A model generated the notes under the pieces. It searched no databases, was not told where the DNA came from, and was given only the letters and a program-made list of their open reading frames with translations. From Echinococcus granulosus (taxonomy: Eukaryota; Platyhelminthes; Cestoda; Cyclophyllidea; Taeniidae), in NCBI RefSeq assembly GCF_000524195.1, contig NW_020170393.1, forward strand, positions 1,584,482-1,599,573: a stretch of DNA of 15,092 nucleotides, in the 5' to 3' direction. The position numbers and the translations under genes are program-made. Shown in pieces: positions 1-7,611 of the stretch; the stretch's first letter is position 1, and each line of letters opens with the position of its first letter.

Positions 1-130
1 CGTCGCAACCAGATTGACATTTCATACAAAATCCCAGGATTAATAGCTTGTATGTGTGAGGTAGTCAAGATAATATTTAATGAGTTATGTTCTCTTGACA
101 AAACACTGAGGTCAAATAACAGAGACCCTC
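1..130. other. Single-copy left flank of the tandem duplication
   Basis: These 130 bases occur once; the duplicated unit begins at 131. The last flank bases (agagaccctc) do not resemble the last bases of the unit (actccttttg), so there is no microhomology on the left side of the breakpoint. No ORF, RNA gene or repeat was recognised. A 12-base match to 1062-1073 is probably chance. Confidence 0.85.
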
Positions 131-1598
131 AATGCCTTTACACACAAGTTTCAAAGGGGTCACAAAACTTCACAGCCTTATTGCAATAGTACCCAGCAGT
201 TTTGTTCTTAATCGCATTAACTACATAAAGCGGGTCTTAGTAACCATTAAAGACGTTGTTTTTACTCATTTATCCAATTCCATCAATCTCAAATATAAAT
301 TACTTTGGTGATTAACAACCCCAATCCATTTTGGATAAATTGCAAAAATCACTTTTCTAAATGCGTAATCAAAACTGCTGAACGTTACTATTTTGTGGCT
401 GTGGCAAAAACGAAACCTACTTGGTTCCCCTGTTATGATTATCAGAATAAGCGCAACCTACGTCAGTGACCACTGGTTTAGTCAGCCTCAACAACTGAGA
501 ATGGATTGGTCTTTGTTACCGAAACATGCCACCACTGTCAGATTTCATGGATATTGAGCTGACGCAAAGGGGATTGAAAAGGAGATTGTCGTTGCCTGAA
601 TTAGGTGTTTTGGACAGTCTTTCCTGGATTGAAATTGACCTTGAGATGTGAATCACAGGCAGTAGCATGGGACAAATCCCTTCTTAGGTAAAGTTAGCGA
701 TATAACAAATAATTATAAATTATTCGTCGTTAGTGAGTGATGTGCTAGGACAACGGGGGTTCTCCATCAAGGGAGCATGAATGCGTACTGTTTCGTGTAA
801 ATTAAATATATATCCTTTATTTGACACAACGCTGTAGAAAATGAAGTTTCTACAGTAGCAACCTATTAGTCATTACCAGATTTCTGACCTACTGCAAAGG
901 AGTTTCACGCCTCGCTGACTCAAAATTAAAGTAAAGTGTTACTTTTCGGGTATCAACGCACCGCATTCTATGTCAATGTGCCCAAGATGATTTTACATAT
1001 TCCAAGTTAAAATTACAAATAAAGAGCAGAAGGTTCTGAAAAGGCCAGTCAGACATGGAATAGATTGACATTTTTAAGAGAGCCTCCCATTTTGGACAGT
1101 TATGTGGTAGGAGGATTTGCCAATCGCTTCTGTTTGAATATCCGAACAGCCCACTTCCACCGCTAGTTCACTGCTGGCCCAACATTATCCATGAGCCATC
1201 CGGACTGCATAGATCCAGATTATGGAGGCGAAGGCCTCTTCTAAATGCAACGATTCCTTTACTAGGAGGCTTGAGCAGAAATGAGGCAAAAATCTTGATT
1301 CAGGGCTTTGGCGTAAATTTCCCTTCTATATAATTTATGCGTTTCGGGCCTTTAATAGATAACAAAGCTTCGAGAGGAAAGGGAAGCATGGGAAGAAATT
1401 TATGTTAAAACAGAACAGCAAAACATTTAGGAAAATTTGTGCACAGCTTTTGTGTGGAGTGTGTTAATTTATTTCCTCCCATAAACACCCCTTTCATTAA
1501 TGGCAGGCTAGTTGACGTAACGTCTTCTTCCTCTTACAAGTAACATGAAATGTCTTTAAATAAATAACGTTCCCTTTCTCTCTCTTTCTCCATGATAG
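131..1598. other. Non-coding stretch, no firm gene (copy 1)
   Basis: AT-rich sequence with stops in all frames and no long ORF. It holds an inverted repeat at 832-855, a CRE-like half site (TACGTCA) at 459-465, and short ATG-initiated ORFs of 41 codons (526-651) and 20 codons (1222-1284) that are no longer than expected by chance. The patch around 1120-1285 is somewhat richer in GC than its surroundings. It ends in a pyrimidine tract at 1571-1591. It is probably intergenic or intronic. Confidence 0.6.
832..855. repeat. Perfect 9-bp inverted repeat (hairpin), copy 1
   Basis: The arms CTGTAGAAA (832-840) and TTTCTACAG (847-855) are exact reverse complements around the 6-base loop ATGAAG. The stem is too short for a microRNA precursor and has no adjacent ORF. 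It could be a protein-binding palindrome or chance. Confidence 0.45.
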
Positions 1599-1865
1599 TG
1601 TTATTACCTGAATGTGAAGGCTGATATTTATTGCAGGAAATTTCTGCGAGAGAACAAAAAACATTTTTCAATCAATGTCAACACAGGTAAAAGGGCAGTT
1701 GGCAACTTCGATGGAAAACCACAACTGACGAAAACAGTAGATGACGTGCCAGAGGACTTGAAAAAGGAAAAGCACCAGACACGAGGGGACACCGCGACAG
1801 TGCTAAGTGGAATTAGCAAGATGCGTCGTAGTTCTTTTATTGCCCAAGTTGGCTTATTTGGATAA
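1599..1865 (+). other. Possible coding exon, unproven (copy 1)
   Basis: A strong pyrimidine tract (1571-1591) is followed by an AG at 1597-1598. The frame that reads through to the TAA at 1863-1865 opens immediately after that AG; the three bases before it are a TAG stop. The 88 predicted codons are rich in Lys, Asp and Thr (segments GKRAVGNFDGKPQLTK and DDVPEDLKKEKHQ) and look more coding-like than nearby shadows. There is no ATG near the beginning, so it could only be an internal or terminal exon and not a stand-alone gene. Alternative sites inside it are an acceptor at 1636 and a CAG|GTAAAA donor at 1686/1687, which would define a 50- or 88-base exon. I recognise no domain. An AATAAA lies 377 bases after the stop. 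An open stretch of this length can arise by chance. Confidence 0.22.
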
Positions 1866-2241
1866 ATAGACCTCCAGTAGGCGCATGCAAAATCGCAGTC
1901 AAATCAAGAATTAACATTTTCGTTGTATCTCAACCCTTCCTGTCTTCCAAATTAGTTCACATCGGAGCCGGCCTTACTTCTAAACGAATTTAGACATTGG
2001 AAAAGGTGGTGAATAATTTAAAATTAAGATTTGGAATTGACAATTTGACCAGATGATGTACATCGTGCTCGTTCAAAGCAAGTCGGCGCGCTACTTGAGA
2101 GCGATGGTGATAAAAGAAGGGCTTTACCTTGGTGGTAATTCAAATGGCGACATCAATATTGCAATCTAAAGCGCTAGAGGTAGGAGTCCTTGGCAGGAAT
2201 ACGTAGCCCTGCTTAACTCCTGCGCATACATCAGGATCAGG

Positions 2242-2247
2242 AATAAA
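2242..2247 (+). terminator. Candidate poly(A) signal after the possible exon (copy 1)
   Basis: Canonical AATAAA hexamer 377 bases past the stop at 1865. Such hexamers are common in AT-rich DNA; several others in the unit (1018, 1559, 3506, 3617) have no nearby gene. It has meaning only if the exon is real. Confidence 0.15.
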
Positions 2248-4200
2248 CTCATTTTATGACTTTTAAATCGTGCAAACTTTCCGAACCACACGTCTTAGCT
2301 CGTAATTTTACTTACATGCGAAATCACTTGTAAGCAAAAAGCATATTTTTAATTCAAACGTTGTACGATGAGATTTAGAAACAGACCTCTTCTTAACGCT
2401 TTAAAATTATCCCCGAAAGTGATTCATTGCTGTCGTTGAAACTTGCGCAGTGGAGCTGGGTCCAAGAAAGTGAACTAACTTGCTTGGCAATGATATCCCA
2501 GAGATTGTAGCCAACTTCATCAGCTTACTATCTACCGTACTTACACCAGCTACTCCTTGGCTTATCCAAGCCATATATAGTGACAGCTCTGAATGTACCT
2601 TCTCCCTTTTCAGACTTGCTGATTGCCACAGTTATGTATAATGGAAAGCGAACCTTCTTCCGCTCTCCTACCATTTGAAAAACTGGTGCAACTGGAGTAA
2701 AAGATGCGCACCACTGCAGCCGTAATGTATGTGAGAGAATGTAGAAAAGGCAAATGATTCCTTTTTTTAAAAACTACCTCCCTGAATAACCACCCACATC
2801 AATGACCTAACCGTTAAGATGTATATTACTAAACAATGGAAGTCACTATTCTCTATTTGGTAGTATTCTTGCCTCAAGGCAAAGATATCAAAAAGTGACA
2901 GGTGGGAGAAGGCTTTTGATTGACAAATTTGTAATTATTTGTTACACTGCCTCCTTATGGAGAGTGAAGTGTCTTTGAATTAAAAAAAATTCTTCGGCAG
3001 CTGCCAAAAATAATTAGCAAACCGGCCACCTGGTAGCCAAAATATCATAAAGGAATAATTCTGTGAGTAAAAATCTGAAAAGTCAGCAAAGTGAGACAAC
3101 AGAGTTGCAAGAATTGTTGAATGTGCATAATTTGAAAATTTTCGGAGGATGAACTCCCAAGAGAAGCATGCTCCAATATTCTCGAACATTTTTCCAGCCT
3201 TCCCATTTCTGCTGGCTGTTAATAATTTAAACACCTCTTACCGAAAATCGTCCAAGTGATATAAATCAGCTGCCTTTGATTTGATAATTACTAAGTAATT
3301 TAAAGTGATGCCTTATAGAATCTAAAGCAGGTTCCGATTAAATAACTATGCCAAAAAAGTCAACGTAATTATTTAGTGGTCTACAGGCAATATAGCAGTT
3401 TTTAAATGGCAGCTCATCCTTATGCTTTTTTACGAAAGTCACGGAGTGTCAGATTCTAGATTACCATGGTGTTATGCAATTTGCTACTGCAGGTAAATGC
3501 AGCTAAATAAAATGGCTGATACTACTCACTAGTAAATTAGTGGCGAATCCTCCTTGATGATCAGTTAAACAGCTCTCCCTAACTGACCAACAAGAAAAGT
3601 CGTTTTGATTAAGAAGAATAAATATTGAACAAGTAAATATTCAACTCTGCTATTTTTAGCTTGTAATCGAAATATGCCTTCAAGTTTTAACTAAGGCTGA
3701 AATTGAGCATTTAAGCGCTTTATGATAATTCTTTTCGCTCTTAATCCACTAATCTTCTTCCTCATTCAGTAGACAGTTCCTTCTTCAAGGGCTTAGTATA
3801 ACTACAGATTAAGACTTGAAAATGGCAGAATACTGATAAAGAGTTTCAGAACAGCTAGTAACTTCCCGTAGCAGTTGCTTTCCTGCACTTTGATATACTT
3901 CGTAGACACGGTTTATTGACACGTCCCTGCTGCGGAGTGGCATATTCCCTCTCGCAACTTGTTGAAAAATTTCACGGTGTTGCCGAAAGAATCAACATTA
4001 CCTCCCATCGTCAAGGTGGCCCATCATATACGAGAACATCCAGTACTTTAATATGCAACCAGTTCTACAATTTATTCTATAAGGTTTAAGTACTCATCCA
4101 CCAGCAACTTTAAGTAAATGATCCCTTAATCTACGGTTTTTATCATAAAGCACTAGTTATTGACATTATTCAGTCTTTTAGAGCCTTCAGACTGCTTTTT

Positions 4201-4230
4201 ATGGTAGTAATATTGCCCAGATGGTAGTAA
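4201..4230 (+). repeat. ATGGTAGTAA direct repeat, 20-bp spacing (copy 1)
   Basis: The 10-mer ATGGTAGTAA occurs at 4201-4210 and again at 4221-4230, one 20-base period apart and just upstream of the candidate mini-intron. The intervening bases (tattgcccag) are not repeated. No function can be assigned. Confidence 0.4.
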
Positions 4231-4245
4231 ATTCAAAGTTTGGAA

Positions 4246-4285
4246 GTAAGTCGTGATGCTTTTTTCTTGCCTCATTACTAAGCAG
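4246..4285 (+). other. Candidate 40-nt mini-intron in the 5' UTR (copy 1)
   Basis: A consensus donor GTAAGT (4246-4251) is followed by a T-rich tract (about 4260-4273) and an acceptor AAGCAG ending at 4285, giving a 40-base GT-AG intron. Introns this short are known in flatworms and some other invertebrates. Splicing here does not open a frame into the GRIN-type ORF: the joined frames meet stops at 4289, 4306 or about 4389. It would therefore be a 5' UTR intron, or the acceptor could serve a more distant donor. As I recall, vertebrate GPRIN genes also keep their whole CDS in one exon behind non-coding 5' exons. No transcript evidence is available. Confidence 0.3.
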
Positions 4286-4403
4286 GGCTGATGGTGTACT
4301 TCCCATGAAATGCGTCTTGTTTCCAGAAGGAACTGTGTTTGCGTGTGTGCTATGCACATTGCATTCGTCCATTTGTCATTATTTGCTATAGAATGGGTTT
4401 TGG

Positions 4404-4444
4404 CCAATGGGGAAACTGCAAGCCCTCCCACGCTCTCTGATTGG
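4404..4444 (+). promoter_or_regulatory. Opposed CCAAT-box pair, likely proximal promoter (copy 1)
   Basis: GGCCAATGGG places a CCAAT box at 4404-4408, and TGATTGGTT carries the inverted form (ATTGG) at 4440-4444. The centres are 36 bases apart. Both have favourable NF-Y-type flanks (CCAATGG, TGATTGG). The pair lies 139-179 bases upstream of the preferred ATG at 4583, consistent with a TATA-less promoter and a start near the TCACT at 4483-4487. This is one reason to treat 4310-4582 as promoter/5' UTR even though it is open in the CDS frame. Confidence 0.4.
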
Positions 4445-4510
4445 TTCGTCGACTGGCAACGTTTCCACTCTCGGATTAGCGGTCACTGCATCATCACCCT
4501 CGTCCACCTT

Positions 4511-4532
4511 ACACACACACATTCACACTCAC
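4511..4532. repeat. Short CA-rich simple repeat in the 5' UTR (copy 1)
   Basis: A perfect (AC)5 run at 4511-4520 is followed by an interrupted CA-rich tail (attcacactcac). Read in the CDS frame it would give alternating His/Thr/Ser, which is why the N-terminal extension upstream of 4583 looks like translated non-coding DNA. Confidence 0.6.
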
Positions 4533-4582
4533 AAGCAAAAGGTAAAGAGAAGCCATACAAAAGTTCCAGTTCTCATTTCACA

Positions 4583-5770
4583 ATGGATGCAGAAGAGAAA
4601 TCGTCTTCTTCTACATCCGCCAACTGCTCGAGGAATCTTCTTAAACGCCGGTCAATTTCTCTCAACACTGCAGTTCCACCAATCCATACGGAACTTGAAC
4701 GTTGCAGTCGAGTTGGTTTGGTAAAACGACAAGTTTCCACAGATGTGTGTGGACATTTCAATGAGGAATTTTATGAGACCCCTTCCAGCAGTAACGTCTC
4801 CACGATGGTCCTATCGAAATTGCGATCTTTTGGTCGACAAATACATCGTCACATGATTGAGACAGTAAATGTGACGAATGATGCGTCCCGAGGAATTCCA
4901 CGATCAGCAGTTGGTGATCTCTATTTTCAGAGTGTAAGTCCTACTGAAGTCATTAATCGAAAAGGGGCATCTCGACAGTACCGAAGTGGAAAGCTGAGTC
5001 TAGATCTGGAAGAAACCTGGAAGTGTTTGCGAGTTATGGAAATGTCTCATGACCTTAAGCATAATACACAGAGTTCCTCGGTTTCCAAACTACAAGAATC
5101 TTTACTTTTTAGAGATTCCCAAGCTGAAGTTGAGTCAATAAAATCCAAAGAACCACGGGAAAGACGGCTTTCCACGTCTGCCCTACATTTAGATGGACTT
5201 GAGCAGCATCACATGGATAAACAGAAGAAACAGGTAGCTGCGACAATTGAAGACACTAGGAAAACCTTTTCCAAAGGTAATCGACCCCGGGAAGTGAATT
5301 ATGATGATCAGGGTCAGACTTGGGAGATCTACGGTGCTGATCAGGACCCTAACGCTCTAGGGCAGGCAATCGAAAGCCATTTGGAGAAGATGATACAAAG
5401 AAAGCAGAGGGAACAGCGATGTTTTTCTCTCGGAAATGAAATTCCCCACCGGAATACTTGTTCCCCAAAATCCAGTTCACGAACCTCGCACACTGGAGAG
5501 CAAATATTACAAGCTGCAAGAAGGCGTTTCCGTCGAAGGGCTGTCTCCTCTGTAACTACAAATTCCACGCACACAGCTAATGAAGAGAGTCCAGATAGAG
5601 AGACCCGTGGAAGACGCTCTAGGCTTATTAGCTACATCAACCGAATTCTACGACGGTCGTCCACATCAGTTTTGGCTGCACGAAGGCATAATCTCTTGCA
5701 TCAAGATTCTTTTATGGAAGGCGGAGGGCCGGCAACTGGTGCGAAGAAGGCAGTGATTTCTGCCACCTAA
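4583..5770 (+). CDS. GRIN C-terminal-domain-like protein, G protein-regulated neurite outgrowth family (copy 1)
   Basis: Intronless 395-codon CDS. Residues 238-275 (VNYDDQGQTWEIYGADQD, then LGQAIESHLEKMIQ) match, from memory, the signature block of the GRIN/GPRIN C-terminal domain: a D-x-G-x-TWE-hydrophobic-YGA motif followed by a helix LG-x-AI-x-x-HLE. In vertebrates this family binds activated Gi/o/z alpha subunits at the plasma membrane and promotes neurite outgrowth. The N-terminal half is Ser-rich and probably disordered, with basophilic kinase-type sites such as RRLS (194-197) and RRSS (357-360). After the domain come basic clusters (RRRFRRR, 313-319) and an amphipathic basic segment (347-358), similar in position to the membrane-associated tail of vertebrate GPRINs. 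No cysteine follows residue 293, so tail palmitoylation as in vertebrates seems absent. I chose the ATG at 4583 for its good context (A at -3, G at +4). The frame stays open to an ATG at 4310 (486 codons), but that extension encodes CVCVC and HTHSHS runs from simple repeats and overlaps the CCAAT boxes. The gene class is fairly secure; its function in this organism is inferred. Confidence 0.8.
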   Translation: MDAEEKSSSSTSANCSRNLLKRRSISLNTAVPPIHTELERCSRVGLVKRQVSTDVCGHFNEEFYETPSSSNVSTMVLSKLRSFGRQIHRHMIETVNVTNDASRGIPRSAVGDLYFQSVSPTEVINRKGASRQYRSGKLSLDLEETWKCLRVMEMSHDLKHNTQSSSVSKLQESLLFRDSQAEVESIKSKEPRERRLSTSALHLDGLEQHHMDKQKKQVAATIEDTRKTFSKGNRPREVNYDDQGQTWEIYGADQDPNALGQAIESHLEKMIQRKQREQRCFSLGNEIPHRNTCSPKSSSRTSHTGEQILQAARRRFRRRAVSSVTTNSTHTANEESPDRETRGRRSRLISYINRILRRSSTSVLAARRHNLLHQDSFMEGGGPATGAKKAVISAT

Positions 5771-5962
5771 AGTAGTGACCATCGTGGATGTGGATTGCAG
5801 CCATTCCGCCGCCTTGTGGCTTCGGGACCTAATATTTTCACTGACTGACTAATCAACCAGCCAACCTATTTTTGTGTCCTTTTGTAACTACCGAAATGCA
5901 CCCTGATTTACAAGCGAGATCCGCCTTTTCGAGTCTGAAAATTACGTCTTACTCTTCTGCAG

Positions 5963-5982
5963 TTGAAATTGAAATTGAAATT
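5963..5982 (+). repeat. TTGAAA hexamer microsatellite (copy 1)
   Basis: Three perfect tandem TTGAAA units plus TT, about 190 bases into the presumed 3' UTR. A locus this short is often polymorphic, so it could show whether the two copies are really distinct. Confidence 0.7.
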
Positions 5983-6433
5983 CTGATTGGCAAAAGTCTT
6001 TTTAGAGTATCTTGCAATAAGTGGTATGCTTACACTAAAAAGGTAATTAGCTTTGGCTCCCATGGAACTATTTTTGCCCAGCCTTCCTCTGCAACCTCCA
6101 CTAGAACGGTCAGGACGAGTCAAATCAACGCTTCGATACCAAGGTATTTACATATGTGTTCATAAAACTCGACTATTTTTGCCTTAGTCTGTTCTACTGG
6201 TAATCACTAATTTACGGCTCGTATTAATCCCCACCCAGTAATCGTTCCATTGGGGAAAGCATTGCAAAATCAAAAGATTTTGCCCTACTTTACGGATGAA
6301 TATGTTTCTACCCTTATTCCGTTTTGCCTGGTGTCTTTCCCAAAAATTTTCACAAACTTATTGCGGATTTGGGGAACGTTTCCGGGACATGGAAAAAGTT
6401 GACAAGCGCATGACATTTTGGGGGGAAATAGGT

Positions 6434-6439
6434 AATAAA
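6434..6439 (+). terminator. Candidate poly(A) signal of the GRIN-type gene (copy 1)
   Basis: This is the first canonical AATAAA downstream of the stop at 5770, which would give a 3' UTR of roughly 690 bases. No AATAAA was seen between 5771 and 6433, although weaker variants (CATAAA near 6162) exist. The next canonical signal is at 7101. Confidence 0.4.
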
Positions 6440-7061
6440 GGCCGAAGTAATTTTACAGAACTCAAGTACCACCTGCTTTCATGCTTACACCGGAGTTTCC
6501 TATAACAGTAAATCAAATGACATTAAGTTGTTAGATGGCATTACAATCCTGTAGCAACATTAGCCATTTTTGGTCCTCTTCTTCAGATATCTGAGTCTTA
6601 ATTTTTTAGTCGGAAGAAATCACGGTTGATTTTTGGCAAAATACAATCCTCCAAACTTGCTTGAGCTCTAAGATAGTACGTTTAAACTAAGGATTGGCAT
6701 TGAAGAGGATTTTTGTTTAAGGAAAAGAACATACCCCTTACCCAACCAGACGAGCTATCGGTTGTCTACCGTTGCGATGTAGAACCGAGGCGTTACCACA
6801 ATCATGGAGCACAAACAACCTCATTTATTGTTGCTTTTGTTTTAGACAACCTTTCTCTTTTAAGCATTTGATGGGGGAATATTTCTGTTTTGCATCATAT
6901 GAGTCCGTCTTAGGGGGGGGAGGGTGGAAACTGTGGTAGAAAGGGGCAATTCCACAATAGTCTGATTCAAACCTACCTTCGATTCTCATTTATACCTGCT
7001 AGAAATACTATTATTTTGGGGATTTTCTCATTTTGTGACTGAATTATCCACTTATTTTTGG

Positions 7062-7077
7062 GTTAATTACAATTAAC
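7062..7077. promoter_or_regulatory. Perfect palindrome with a homeodomain-type TAATTA core (copy 1)
   Basis: The arms GTTAATT (7062-7068) and AATTAAC (7071-7077) are exact reverse complements around AC. The sequence contains TAATTA at 7064-7069, the core recognised by many homeodomain proteins. It lies about 1.3 kb downstream of the CDS. Regulatory use is inference only; AT-rich palindromes also arise by chance. Confidence 0.25.
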
Positions 7078-7100
7078 TTCGCTCCCACTGTAAATGCTTG

Positions 7101-7106
7101 AATAAA
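7101..7106 (+). terminator. Alternative distal poly(A) signal (copy 1)
   Basis: Second AATAAA downstream of the GRIN-type CDS, in the context gcttgaataaagaatcc. Its use would give a 3' UTR of about 1.35 kb. It is equally compatible with a chance hexamer. Confidence 0.2.
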
Positions 7107-7611
7107 GAATCCAGAGGCTTCTTTGAAGGCAACAGAAGACACAATGCTAGAGCAGAAAATGTACTGCCTGGTAGAGAAGGTCTTGGAAGCTACTGGCATG
7201 GCCACAGAGTTCAGACTGCCTAATGCATGTGCAGTGGCGGGGGTTTCAGTGTTCCGTTATCAAAATCAAAAGGCTAAATAACCAATGAAAGTACAACACC
7301 AAGTTACACTTATGAAAGCCTTCAAATTCTACTGACACTAGCATTCAGTAATCACACCGAAAGCAGTGTTTTGACCATTAGCCCCTTTTCTAATGTGTGG
7401 AAATGAATTAATATGACAAGGTAATGGTGATGTGAATGCTTTGCTGGAGCGCAAACATGCTAATCGCCACATTGTTACAGCATCGAGCATTTAGTGGAGC
7501 ATTTCTGCTTGGCAAAACAGAGCCCAACCACGGCCTCGACTATGTCTGTCTTTGAAGTGGTTGCAATTTATACATAATGGGCACTAGTGAACTTTGTCTG
7601 AACTCCTTTTG

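Larger units (their letters stand above)
1866..4245. other. Non-coding stretch, no firm gene (copy 1)
   Basis: Long AT-rich stretch without a credible gene. A 38-codon ORF begins at tandem ATGs (2053 and 2056) and ends at 2169. It looks coding-like, but its length is within chance. A minus-strand 84-codon frame at 2980-3234 was judged spurious. Small inverted repeats (CTGCA/TGCAG near 3488, CACTA/TAGTG near 3526) and a 10-base direct repeat (ATGGTAGTAA at 4201 and 4221) are present. It is probably intergenic, or the promoter-distal 5' region of the GRIN-type gene. Confidence 0.55.
131..7611. repeat. Tandem duplication, copy 1 (7,481 bp)
   Basis: The unit begins with aatgcctttacacacaagtt and ends with gaactccttttg, where it runs directly into the same start sequence at 7612. 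Every ORF, motif and homopolymer compared recurs 7,481 bases downstream, including an 8-G run at 6913-6920 and a 7-T/5-A run near 2762. The ends carry no terminal inverted repeats, no long terminal repeats and no visible target-site duplication, so it does not look like a transposon insertion. The unit contains a complete gene with a GRIN-type domain. Perfect identity through non-coding DNA implies very recent origin, ongoing homogenisation, or an assembly duplicate. Confidence 0.97.
5771..7611. other. 3' UTR and downstream non-coding DNA (copy 1)
   Basis: No credible second gene. The first 660 or so bases are probably 3' UTR if the AATAAA at 6434 is used; open frames here (from 5872 without ATG, and 6296-6505) look like chance. 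Further on are an 8-G run at 6913-6920 followed by more G tracts, a homeodomain-type palindrome at 7062-7077, an AATAAA at 7101, and a 45-codon ATG ORF at 7144-7281 of unknown status. Confidence 0.6.

Noticed and set aside
11..22. 12-base match between the flank (agattgacattt) and 1062-1073
   Set aside because: Too short and AT-rich to be meaningful; the surrounding bases diverge at once.
2980..3234. 84-codon minus-strand frame
   Set aside because: Phe/Ser/Asn-rich composition of AT-rich non-coding DNA, with no domain, splice or promoter support.
4352..4420. Signal-peptide-like hydrophobic stretch starting at Met 15 of the long form
   Set aside because: It lies in the doubtful extension, and secretion conflicts with the intracellular role of GRIN-domain proteins. 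The hydrophobicity is probably a by-product of T-rich non-coding DNA.
4153..4431. 92-codon minus-strand frame
   Set aside because: It overlaps the presumed promoter and mini-intron of the plus-strand gene, has no recognisable domain and contains no better signals of its own; treated as a chance frame.
4407..4724. 105-codon plus-strand frame overlapping the GRIN-type gene
   Set aside because: Shadow frame of the real CDS, with composition driven by the CA repeat and Ser codons of the other frame.
5872..6165. 97-codon open frame in the 3' UTR
   Set aside because: Begins without ATG, spans the TTGAAA microsatellite (giving EIEIEI) and has no recognisable domain.
6296..6505. 69-codon ATG frame downstream of the GRIN-type gene
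   Set aside because: Contains the candidate poly(A) signal, has no domain, and its length is expected by chance.
6966..6975. tRNA T-arm-like sequence on the minus strand (ggtttgaatc)
   Set aside because: The flanking bases do not pair into a T stem, and no matching A box or acceptor stem was found.
131..7611. Mobile element or provirus as the cause of the 7.5-kb unit
   Set aside because: No terminal repeats, inverted ends, target-site duplication, transposase or reverse transcriptase reading frame.
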